The notes beneath the pieces were generated by a model. It ran no database searches. It worked only from the letters and a program-made list of their open reading frames with translations, and had not been told where the DNA came from. Below are positions 9,412-16,325 of a stretch of 28,069 bases of DNA, piece by piece. The stretch spans positions 1 to 28,069 of the IMG/VR virus record IMGVR_UViG_3300032931_000935. One strand, written 5' to 3'. Position numbers and translations under genes: made by a program. Origin of the DNA: a virus. The number at the start of each line of letters is the position of its first letter. The stretch's first letter is position 1.

Positions 9412-9950
9412 CAAGTGCTCCGATAGTATCGGTTGTAAATATCCATCGTGCTTGAGGCCCCAGAGGCAGCGGATGAAACCCCCTGCCACATGCCCGCCTT
9501 AAGGGCCTGTCTGCCATACATATTATTCAGCATCGCCTGATAATTGGAGCTCCATGCCGCATTGGCACCACCTCGGCGGAGGGATTCAGCCTGGAGTTCT
9601 CCTGTCCGGCGGATATTGGAAAGTTCCCTGGCCGCCTCCTCTGCGCTCTCCATCATCACTTCAAGAGGACTGCCGGTGGTCGAGATACCCGAGGCTCCGT
9701 ATTGGGCCTGCTGGGTAGAGAGGGCTCGCTTCAATTGGATATCCCTGACCCGCAGTTCCTCCTTGGTGGCCATCTCTACAACTTCAGCTTGGCGTTCGCC
9801 TTCCTCCCGTTGCAGTTCGGCCTGAGTCTTATACATCCGGGCTTGCTGGGAATAGACTTTCTTTTCCTGCCGTCCCTTCTCGATCGTCATCGCTGTCGAG
9901 GAAACAGTCCCGACAATCCCCACTATCAAAGAAACCGCCGCCATTGACAT
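9411..9950 (-). CDS. internal virion protein B, T7 gp14-like
   Basis: A 179-residue protein with an N-terminal hydrophobic segment (AAVSLIVGIVGTVSSTAM, residues 4-21), then a long charged coiled coil rich in Gln/Glu/Arg, and a C-terminal GASGISTTGSPLEVM motif that recurs in phage virion core proteins of the T7 gp14 class. In T7, gp14 is ejected first and lodges in the outer membrane to begin the trans-envelope channel. The start follows the upstream stop directly (TAG then ATG), and its own stop overlaps the next start. Size and topology are close to T7 gp14. Confidence 0.8.
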   Translation of the reverse strand: MSMAAVSLIVGIVGTVSSTAMTIEKGRQEKKVYSQQARMYKTQAELQREEGERQAEVVEMATKEELRVRDIQLKRALSTQQAQYGASGISTTGSPLEVMMESAEEAARELSNIRRTGELQAESLRRGGANAAWSSNYQAMLNNMYGRQALKAGMWQGVSSAASGASSTMDIYNRYYRST

Positions 9951-10385
9951 CTATCCCTCACCTCGCAATCGGGAATACATGATGTGATCTTTTCCCAGGA
10001 TGTAGGCCCGCAGTCGGCCCTCCGCCTGGAAACCAAGTCTCATCAACCATTCCTGGTCTTTTTCCGAATCTGCATCGGCAGTCGCCTGTCCTCGGGCGAG
10101 TTCCATTACCGTATAGGCCTTGTCAAGATAATATTTGATGATCTTGTGAGCCGACCACTTCCAACTTTCCATATCCGGCTGGGGAACAAACCAGAATTCT
10201 CCGGTCCCCTTCCAGAGTTCAATCACGCCGAAACAGGCCTTGACCTCTCCCTCAATAAGAAAGGTGAAGGGAAGGCCGGTCATAAAAGACTCAACGCATT
10301 TGTCGCGGTTCGGTTGGCAAAGGGCCTCGCTGTTCTCTATCTCCAATATGTCCTCTGGCCGGAAGTCCCGCACGTCTACCCTCAT
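9951..10385 (-). CDS. gp13-like protein with GNAT acetyltransferase fold
   Basis: A 144-residue protein with the strand/helix order of a GNAT fold: an N-terminal VRDFRPEDILEIE beta-alpha start, central strands (PFTFLIEGEVKACFGVIELW), a conserved-looking EFWFVPQP segment, a helix (WSAHKIIKYYLDKA), and a C-terminal LMRLGFQAEGRLRAYILGKD strand pair. This matches the phage Gp13/DUF2833-type family that occurs between the tail nozzle and the core proteins in T7-like phages. In T7, gp13 is needed for virion morphogenesis; acetyltransferase activity has not been established there. The start overlaps the nozzle-gene stop as ATGA. Confidence 0.78.
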   Translation of the reverse strand: MRVDVRDFRPEDILEIENSEALCQPNRDKCVESFMTGLPFTFLIEGEVKACFGVIELWKGTGEFWFVPQPDMESWKWSAHKIIKYYLDKAYTVMELARGQATADADSEKDQEWLMRLGFQAEGRLRAYILGKDHIMYSRLRGEG

Positions 10386-13078
10386 CCCCCAACCTCCACG
10401 GTCCCAAAGATCGCCAGCACGGTGCAGGGCAATGGATTTCGTTGCTCTATTACAAGTTTCACATCGTAACCATGGCCAAGGTTCGTGACCTTCTTCAGGC
10501 CGGTGAAGGTCTGGGTGGCCTCGTCAAAGGGATCATCCCCGGTCCTCCACCAAACCTGTTCCCCGTTGATCGTAACACCTTGAGTCTCATAGAGCATGAC
10601 AAAGATCTCTACCCACCGCTTCTTTTGCCCCATCGAAGTCCCGGAGGACGTTGGCACCTCCAGGGTATTTGTCACGAGGATGGATTCAAAACCTTTTCCT
10701 GCCTCAACTTCTTCACATTCTTGGTCAAGAGTGATCTGTCCATTCACGTCAACTGTCTTGTCCTCCATCAATATCAGGTCTCCGACCACTTTCACGGTTT
10801 CGCCTACCAAGTGATCGAGGCCCCCGATAACGCTCGTGGCGGGACCGATATAGGTCAACCCACAATCGACGTTGATGGTCGGGTCCATAAGCTCGATGAG
10901 TCTCTTTTCCGTCCCGTTGATCGTTCTCTTGGTCGCGAGCCATAATTGATCCTCCTTGGTAATCTCATCCGGGATGATAGCGATGCTGTCAATATCTCCT
11001 TCCGTATGCACGCGAGTCCAGGCGACCACGGTATCTTGCAGCCGCTCGTAACAGACGGCCAGTAAGTCCCTGTCTTCCAGCAGAACCCAAATGACCGGCT
11101 GGGGAGTTTGCTGAAAGGCCAAGGCCCTGATCCCGTGCTCCAATAGGTGAGGGGCCAGGATACTCATGTCGGGGGCGACATAGGCATCCTCTTCCCACTT
11201 GTAGGTCATTTCCAACAGGCTTTTCTCTGCCCATTCAGTGAAGATGATTGAACCTCCTACCTTTAGGGGTTGAATAGTGGAGGCCCGCTGGGTCCCCTCC
11301 TCCCGCCGCTCGACATTCGTTGGGGTAATCATTGGATCCCCGGTCATGCGGTGGATCCCCGACATGGTGCCGATAATGAGGGCCGTCCTGGACTTGAGCC
11401 AACGGATTGCCGAGGAGGGAATAGTGAAGGTCCAAGGGTCGGCGTCACCAGTCCCTGGGGTGAAATTGTCGTAGTCTTCATAGGTGCCGGATTTCGATGC
11501 CCAAATTGTCGAAGGGCTTGACGATGTATGGGCGTAGAGCATCCGGTTCTCGTGGAGACAGACACAGGCCGGGAAGCCCCGGTAGGTTGACCAGGCTCCT
11601 TCCCGGTAATAATCGCAATTCCCTGTGGAATGGAAGGCCTTTTTTACCAGAACAGAAATCTGGGTTCCGTCTGTCCTTACCGTGATCTTCCCGTATCCCC
11701 AGTTGGTCCCTTCGTCCAGCCTCCAATAGGCCCCTACTTGGCCGGATACCCAGAGAAGACAGCGGTTCTCTATGTTGTCGAGGGTGCTGGTGGCGTTGGC
11801 CGTTTGCCGAAATTGGATAAAGACTTGGGAGAAGTTCGCCGTAAAGGTAATGATGTTAGCGAGTCCAATCGGCACCGTAGTGTCTGCCAGAATATCGTCC
11901 AACCCACTTGCCGAACCGATACGAATTTTGGCATCGGTAGTCTCCACATCCAACTTGACGCGGTATTGATTTCCGACCACACACAAATCCTGTTGCTCCA
12001 CCCATCCCACCCCGGCGGCACCCCCGGCGATATCAATTTTCCCCCCGGCGTTCCAACCGATACTCCCCGTGCCAGTCGATAGATCGGTCCAAAGAAGAAT
12101 GTCGCTCGGGAAATCCCCATTGACTATCTGGTTATTCGTCCGCAGAGTGACGGTCGTTCCGACACCACTGGTGGCAGAAGCTCTAACCTGGGGTTCAGCC
12201 ACCTTGTCGAGATAGGGGCCGTCTTCCGGATCTATGACGGCGAGGGTCCAGGCCGTGTGGGAAGACCGGGTGAGTTTGTAGGGTAGCCGGGACCCATCGC
12301 AGATGTAGAGGTAGTTGTTCGTCTGCTCATATACCAGGTCCGGCAGGTCCACGGTCTCATAAGGGCTGGTAAGAATTTCCACGGGCGCCCAGACGAAGAG
12401 ATCGACATTATCCAACTCTGCCGTTACCCCGGCGTTGGATATGAATTGGATGTAGGTAGTCAAGGATTTGGCGGTGAAATAGACCTCCCAGACGTGAGCC
12501 CCGTGCGTGTAGTTGGTGATCGGCAGGACTTCGCTTCCTCCCGAGGTCTTTCCAATCCGGCACTTCAGGTTATTTCCTGTGGCCAAGAACCGCAGACGAT
12601 ATTCTGTTCCGACAACCGTAGCAATTCCCTGTTGTGCTACTCCAGGGGCCACCACCGTCCCGGTAAGGTTCATGTGGTTGACAGACCAGGCAATTGTTCC
12701 GGGGGCAACAGAAAGGTTCGTCCAACCTGCAATCCCGGCAGGGAAGGTTCCATTTGTCACCAGTGTCGCCCCGGTCGCCTCACCGATCCGGTATCCATCC
12801 ATAAAGAACCGGAAGTAGAGGTCACCTACCTCCAGGATGTAGGCTTGGGTGGCGGAATAAACGAAGGGGATGAGGTTGCAGGAGTCGTCATCATATTTGG
12901 CATATGCTACGAATCGCATTCCTGCCCGGCGATCCGCCGGACCCTGCCGCAGGACGATGAAGTTCTCCATCAACTGAACGCCCTTGGCATAGCGGGGAAG
13001 ATCCAGGCGGCCAGCCGTGATCCCGCCCAGTTCTCCACCGGTGAAGTCAGTATAGAGGGGATGGGTTTTGAGTGCCAT
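10382..13078 (-). CDS. tail tubular protein B / nozzle (T7 gp12-like) with two inserted jelly-roll-like modules
   Basis: An 898-residue protein beginning with the signature of T7 gp12-type nozzle proteins: FTGGELGGITAGRLDLPRYA at residues 12-31, then MENFIVLRQGPADRRAGMRF. Later segments (NYLYICDGSRLPYKLTR; ASKSGTYEDYDNFTPGTGDA; SGIHRMTGD) also fit this family's beta-propeller core. Two related modules of about 125 residues interrupt the core at residues 107-228 and 317-443. Each starts with an NG(T/D)FP...W pattern, contains a GTEYRLRF- or GNQYRVKL-type strand and ends LDN, like a carbohydrate-binding jelly roll. It forms the distal end of the short tail. The start overlaps the upstream stop (TAATG). 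Confidence 0.87.
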   Translation of the reverse strand: MALKTHPLYTDFTGGELGGITAGRLDLPRYAKGVQLMENFIVLRQGPADRRAGMRFVAYAKYDDDSCNLIPFVYSATQAYILEVGDLYFRFFMDGYRIGEATGATLVTNGTFPAGIAGWTNLSVAPGTIAWSVNHMNLTGTVVAPGVAQQGIATVVGTEYRLRFLATGNNLKCRIGKTSGGSEVLPITNYTHGAHVWEVYFTAKSLTTYIQFISNAGVTAELDNVDLFVWAPVEILTSPYETVDLPDLVYEQTNNYLYICDGSRLPYKLTRSSHTAWTLAVIDPEDGPYLDKVAEPQVRASATSGVGTTVTLRTNNQIVNGDFPSDILLWTDLSTGTGSIGWNAGGKIDIAGGAAGVGWVEQQDLCVVGNQYRVKLDVETTDAKIRIGSASGLDDILADTTVPIGLANIITFTANFSQVFIQFRQTANATSTLDNIENRCLLWVSGQVGAYWRLDEGTNWGYGKITVRTDGTQISVLVKKAFHSTGNCDYYREGAWSTYRGFPACVCLHENRMLYAHTSSSPSTIWASKSGTYEDYDNFTPGTGDADPWTFTIPSSAIRWLKSRTALIIGTMSGIHRMTGDPMITPTNVERREEGTQRASTIQPLKVGGSIIFTEWAEKSLLEMTYKWEEDAYVAPDMSILAPHLLEHGIRALAFQQTPQPVIWVLLEDRDLLAVCYERLQDTVVAWTRVHTEGDIDSIAIIPDEITKEDQLWLATKRTINGTEKRLIELMDPTINVDCGLTYIGPATSVIGGLDHLVGETVKVVGDLILMEDKTVDVNGQITLDQECEEVEAGKGFESILVTNTLEVPTSSGTSMGQKKRWVEIFVMLYETQGVTINGEQVWWRTGDDPFDEATQTFTGLKKVTNLGHGYDVKLVIEQRNPLPCTVLAIFGTVEVGG

Positions 13079-13671
13079 TATGTCCTTACCGAGGTGAAGG
13101 TGTCAGAGCTAAAGGAGTAATGGGATTGCCCGGCCTGGGAGTCCATTGTCCGGGCCTGTTGCAAGATTTGTCCGAAGAGACTCCACATTTCGGCAGCGGC
13201 GCCCGCTCCCTTGACCGCAGGAGCGATATTCGCCGCCAGGGCATACACAAGGGCCTGGGTGAACAGGTCGTCGAACAGAGAGCAATCTGTGATCCTGGAG
13301 GTATATAGGATCGAAATGGCATCCTGGTCTGTCTCGATGAAATTCCCCACTTGTCTGTATTCAATAGCGCCGTCTGATTCGTCCAGGGAAATGACTTTCA
13401 CGCAGTCAACCGGCAGGGTGAATTTATGCTCGTATCCCCAAATCGGTGCGGGAAGAGCCGAGGCCAGGGCCGCTCGTGCATTGGCAAATTTCCAAGGATG
13501 GCATCGTAATGCCGCCCCAAGGGCGATATCCCACATGGCGTTGAGGATGGTAATATTCGTATTGTTCCCCCGGCCGCAGGTAGGACAAACGTCCGCCCCC
13601 ACCAAGGCGATGATCGTTGTTTCTCCCAGGGCAATCAGGGACGCATTGCAGATTTCAGTTTGGGATGGCAT
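13078..13671 (-). CDS. tail tubular protein A / head-tail adaptor (T7 gp11-like)
   Basis: A 197-residue protein. The family pattern is clear: EICNASLIALGE at residues 6-17, RCHPWKFANARAALA at about residues 56-70, and a C-terminal helical region that ends by the portal side in homologues. In T7 gp11, twelve copies join the portal to the nozzle. An unusual CPTCGRG segment near residue 29 sits in the loop before the second helix. It could bind a metal or form a disulfide, and I do not recall it in the family. The start lies inside the tail of the tiny zinc-ribbon gene. Confidence 0.83.
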   Translation of the reverse strand: MPSQTEICNASLIALGETTIIALVGADVCPTCGRGNNTNITILNAMWDIALGAALRCHPWKFANARAALASALPAPIWGYEHKFTLPVDCVKVISLDESDGAIEYRQVGNFIETDQDAISILYTSRITDCSLFDDLFTQALVYALAANIAPAVKGAGAAAEMWSLFGQILQQARTMDSQAGQSHYSFSSDTFTSVRT

Positions 13672-13786
13672 CCTTTTTCTCCTCTATCTTTTCTCTGTAC
13701 CCACAGTCCGGGCAGACAAGCCACTTCATGGTGAAATCCCACACTTCCCTCATTTTGTTCCCGCATTTGGGGCAAGGGGGCTTCAT
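13655..13786 (-). CDS. small zinc-ribbon protein (43 residues)
   Basis: A short gene that a 60-residue cutoff would miss. It starts MKPPCPKCGNKMREVW and has a second Cys pair in LVCPDCGYREK, giving CxxC-17-CxxC, the arrangement of a zinc ribbon. The remaining C-terminus is Lys/Glu-rich. Its ATG overlaps the upstream stop as TAATG, and its 3' end overlaps the gp11-like gene start by 17 bases, so it fits the translational-coupling pattern of the whole cluster. Small zinc ribbons are frequent in phages, usually of unknown role. Confidence 0.75.
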   Translation of the reverse strand: MKPPCPKCGNKMREVWDFTMKWLVCPDCGYREKIEEKKDAIPN

Positions 13787-14130
13787 TACATCGCCGCCGT
13801 CCGACCTTCTTCAACCCAAAGGGTTCCGTCTTTGCAGGTGAAGGACACTTGGAAAATCTTTGCCGTCACTGTACCAGTTGACAGTTTTCCCGCTGCCTTG
13901 AAGTTGGTCCCGAAGGTCAAGACCCTCGCCGTTGTCCCGCTGGTGGTGATGATGAAACCTACCCTCTGCCCTGCTATCCCGCCACTGGCATTAAAGGTGC
14001 AGGCCCCGGTGGGGGTGATGGTGAAAACACTCACCGTCCCCATATTCACCGTCATGGCCCCAGTTGTTGCCGGTGTTGCACTTGCACCCATGAGGGCACG
14101 ATGGGCTACTTGTTCTGTCTGGGCTGCCAT
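13786..14130 (-). CDS. small fibre- or decoration-like structural protein
   Basis: A 114-residue protein without signal peptide, rich in Thr/Gly/Ala and predicted all-beta. About residues 40-112 resemble the C-terminal module of the 330-residue fibre and of the tail spike in this window: a GQRVGFIITTSGTTARVLTF segment, then a strand pair ending FTCKDGTLWVEEGR. Here the module stands almost alone, so it may be a head-decoration or fibre-cap subunit. No family name is recognised. The start lies two bases after the preceding stop and the stop overlaps the zinc-ribbon start. Confidence 0.68.
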   Translation of the reverse strand: MAAQTEQVAHRALMGASATPATTGAMTVNMGTVSVFTITPTGACTFNASGGIAGQRVGFIITTSGTTARVLTFGTNFKAAGKLSTGTVTAKIFQVSFTCKDGTLWVEEGRTAAM

Positions 14131-14132
14131 TC

Positions 14133-14402
14133 TTACGCCGCCACATCGTCATAAGAAACTGCCAGTTCTCCTGCTGCATCCCGCTGGACAGACACGATAT
14201 TAAACTGTCCGGGCGTCGGAGATGTGATAACCGCCTTCCCCAATTTGGTCGCGGCGGCTGAATCCAATGCGGCGAGATCGGCGGGGTTCACCTGCGCTCC
14301 AGCCGCGATGCCTGACAACTTCGTGGCGGCAGCAGAATCAAGGGCTGCCAGATTGGCATAACTCTGAGCATTAGGATCAAGGACCATCGTTTGGATTGCC
14401 AT
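14133..14402 (-). CDS. small tail-fibre-like repeat protein
   Basis: An 89-residue protein with two copies of LAALDSAAATKL, the first followed by SGIAAGAQVNPA, a turn motif widespread in phage tail-fibre shafts. It ends with RDAAGELAVSYDD, which resembles the C-terminus of the neighbouring 62-residue protein. A GAAGGAGGATAATT leader provides a strong ribosome-binding site. It may be a short fibre connector or a remnant of a larger fibre gene. No signal peptide. Its relation to fibres rests on the repeat motif only. Confidence 0.65.
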   Translation of the reverse strand: MAIQTMVLDPNAQSYANLAALDSAAATKLSGIAAGAQVNPADLAALDSAAATKLGKAVITSPTPGQFNIVSVQRDAAGELAVSYDDVAA

Positions 14403-14404
14403 AA

Positions 14405-14593
14405 TTATCCTCCTTCTGGGGTGTCGTCATAGGCAACGATCAACTTCTTTGTTTCGGGATCGACATAAAGATTCACTACCCGGCATTTGCCAACGGGAGG
14501 GTTGGAAGTAACCACGTCCGAACTTGATTCAAAAATTGGAGTAACTTCTTCCTGGAATAGCCTCAGTTTTTGAAGGACTGCATAGGGGTTCAT
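14405..14593 (-). CDS. small protein with C-terminal YDD motif
   Basis: A 62-residue protein with a helical N-terminal half (YAVLQKLRLFQEEVTPIF) and a beta-rich C-terminal half ending DPETKKLIVAYDDTP. The end resembles the end of the adjacent 89-residue protein (a D..G/K-L-x-V-x-YDD pattern), so the two may share a partner or descend from one fibre-associated gene. Its ATG overlaps the secreted beta-helix gene stop (ATGA). No family recognised. Confidence 0.6.
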   Translation of the reverse strand: MNPYAVLQKLRLFQEEVTPIFESSSDVVTSNPPVGKCRVVNLYVDPETKKLIVAYDDTPEGG

Positions 14594-16116
14594 GGAAGTG
14601 TAATCGTCCCCGCCCCCTCAGGCGTGCCACCACCTGCTCCTATCCCCGTTATTGTCCCTGCCCCTCCAAGTCCAATCCCAATAAGCGCCCCCGTCCCTGC
14701 ATCAGGTGCGAACGCCACCGTCACGGTCGCATCCGTCGTGATCGCCGAGGTCGTGCAGGAGTTGCCCGACACCCAGTCCGTCGTGCAACCCGATGGCGAC
14801 ACAGATTCGGTATGAAAGCCTGAGGCTGGGGTGAAAGTAATTGCGGCGGTGGCCCCGTAGACCACCAGTCCCGATCCCGCCACACCGTCCACCGCACCCG
14901 AGCCGTTGCCACCATTGACGGAGATGGTGACGGTCCTTGGGATTAACTGATGCGGATAGGTGTAGGCCACATAACCTGGCATGGCAGAGAGGTAGAAGTC
15001 CTGGTTGACCACGATAAAATTGGCAGCATCCTGGGTGCCGCTGCACGTCCCCTCGCATACTCCTGGATCTGCATAATCCTGCACGACACAGGTGGCGGCG
15101 ACCCCGTTGACCGTATTGCTCCAGAAATAAAGTGGCTCCAGGGCCTGAGCGTTCCCGCGCCCCACCTGGTCGGTACAAGGATAGGTGCAACAGCATCCCT
15201 CACCGTTTTCAGGCAACATATCGAGGCGGTACTCCATCAGGGTCGCCCCGTGATTTATCAGATTGCCCGTCTCGGTCATCGTGTTGCTATAAAATACCCC
15301 CGTGCCTCCTCGCACATTAAACCACCGGGTCTGCGCCTGCCCGGCATCGACACTCCAGATATTGCTGTAAACTTCCACGTGCCGTGTCCCGCCACCCTGA
15401 GCGGCGGTGTAGGCGACATTACCATGACTATCAAAGTCCATGTCATCGACGGTATTGTAGCGGAAGACCACCCGCGCCCCGCGATCTGCCATCACGCAGT
15501 GCCGACCGCTGATCGGATTGCGAGTGTCGGTAAAAATGTTATCCTCAAAATATACGGCATTCGCGGTTCCAAGTGTGGATGCTGTGGACCACGAGTCCGA
15601 TCTTCCATATACCGCCACTTGAGAGGCAGTAGCGGGGCCAGCATTGGAAAAAAGATTGTGGTCGATTATCCCATAGGCGTTGTAAACAGCAATCGGATAG
15701 CGGTGTGTTCCCCCGCCAATGAAAGAACAATGGTCAATCCTGAATCCGGTGCCAGTGTAGTTGATCCAGTTGGTGTCGTTTGAAACGGTTGTCGAATCCA
15801 TGCTGAAGGTAATGCCCGTGATCCGTACCGCCGCCGTCCAATTCAACATACAATTGGGCCAGGTGGCGGAATGATAACCGTTGATAATCGTGGTCAAGCC
15901 TGCCCCAGCTCCCTGGACCGTAATCGCTATTGCTACCGTGCTCTGGGCAGACCAGGTGGCAGAACCCGCAGGGAGAGACACAATATCCCCTGCTGTGGCG
16001 GCGGCAACTGCTGTGTTGAAATCCGCCTGAGATAATGACGCGGCCACATGGGTATCGGCCAGGGCAGGAAATGCCCACAGACAAACGATAAAGGTTAGGA
16101 GGAGAAGTTTTTTCAT
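14590..16116 (-). CDS. secreted right-handed beta-helix (pectate-lyase-like) protein
   Basis: A 508-residue protein with a textbook Sec signal peptide (MKKLLLL... FPALA, cleavage before Asp21). Residues about 25-390 read as a right-handed beta-helix: LPAGSATWSAQSTVAIAITV, a VQGAGAGLTTIING turn as in pectin-lyase-fold proteins, then repeated FRYNTV- and VYSNIW-type coils. Two Cys-rich loops (EGCCCTYPC and VCEGTCSG) suggest disulfides, which fits export. The last 120 residues are Gly/Thr-rich and contain a bacterial repeat-like domain (VTISVNGGNGSGAVDG... ATVTVAFAPD). The chosen ATG has a GGGGGA ribosome-binding site at good spacing; a TTG at 16122 is less likely. It may be a secreted polysaccharide depolymerase or exported spike. 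I see no virion-attachment domain. Confidence 0.8.
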   Translation of the reverse strand: MKKLLLLTFIVCLWAFPALADTHVAASLSQADFNTAVAAATAGDIVSLPAGSATWSAQSTVAIAITVQGAGAGLTTIINGYHSATWPNCMLNWTAAVRITGITFSMDSTTVSNDTNWINYTGTGFRIDHCSFIGGGTHRYPIAVYNAYGIIDHNLFSNAGPATASQVAVYGRSDSWSTASTLGTANAVYFEDNIFTDTRNPISGRHCVMADRGARVVFRYNTVDDMDFDSHGNVAYTAAQGGGTRHVEVYSNIWSVDAGQAQTRWFNVRGGTGVFYSNTMTETGNLINHGATLMEYRLDMLPENGEGCCCTYPCTDQVGRGNAQALEPLYFWSNTVNGVAATCVVQDYADPGVCEGTCSGTQDAANFIVVNQDFYLSAMPGYVAYTYPHQLIPRTVTISVNGGNGSGAVDGVAGSGLVVYGATAAITFTPASGFHTESVSPSGCTTDWVSGNSCTTSAITTDATVTVAFAPDAGTGALIGIGLGGAGTITGIGAGGGTPEGAGTITLP

Positions 16117-16325
16117 GTGCAATCCCCCGGCATCGTATCATCGTCAAGTTGGATATTCTCAAACTGATAGGTCGCGGCATCGGCGTCTGCTGCGTTATTT
16201 CCGATAAACACTTTGTCTACGTCTCCCGTGTCGGCATAAACCAACCCGGCGCAGAGAAAGACGGCCACCGAGAATAGGACCGCTACGAACCACAGAAACC
16301 ATTCACCCAATGTCTTTTTCATCAT
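16113..16325 (-). CDS. small exported or membrane protein
   Basis: A 70-residue protein that is half signal peptide: MMKK, then a long hydrophobic segment (WFLWFVAVLFSVAVFLCAGL) ending VYA before DTG, followed by about 37 acidic residues (about residues 33-70). It overlaps the O-antigen ligase-like gene upstream and the beta-helix gene downstream through ATGA junctions, so the three are translationally coupled. This coupling suggests a shared role at the envelope. The short acidic mature part has no recognised domain. It could also stay membrane-anchored. Confidence 0.65.
   Translation of the reverse strand: MMKKTLGEWFLWFVAVLFSVAVFLCAGLVYADTGDVDKVFIGNNAADADAATYQFENIQLDDDTMPGDCT

Noticed and set aside
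12446-13120. 224-residue plus-strand open frame
   Set aside because: It is antisense to the nozzle gene start and overlaps the adaptor junction. No family pattern is visible.
14950-15783. 277-residue plus-strand open frame
   Set aside because: It mirrors the secreted beta-helix gene, whose minus-strand frame has a signal peptide, a ribosome-binding site and fold-like repeats.
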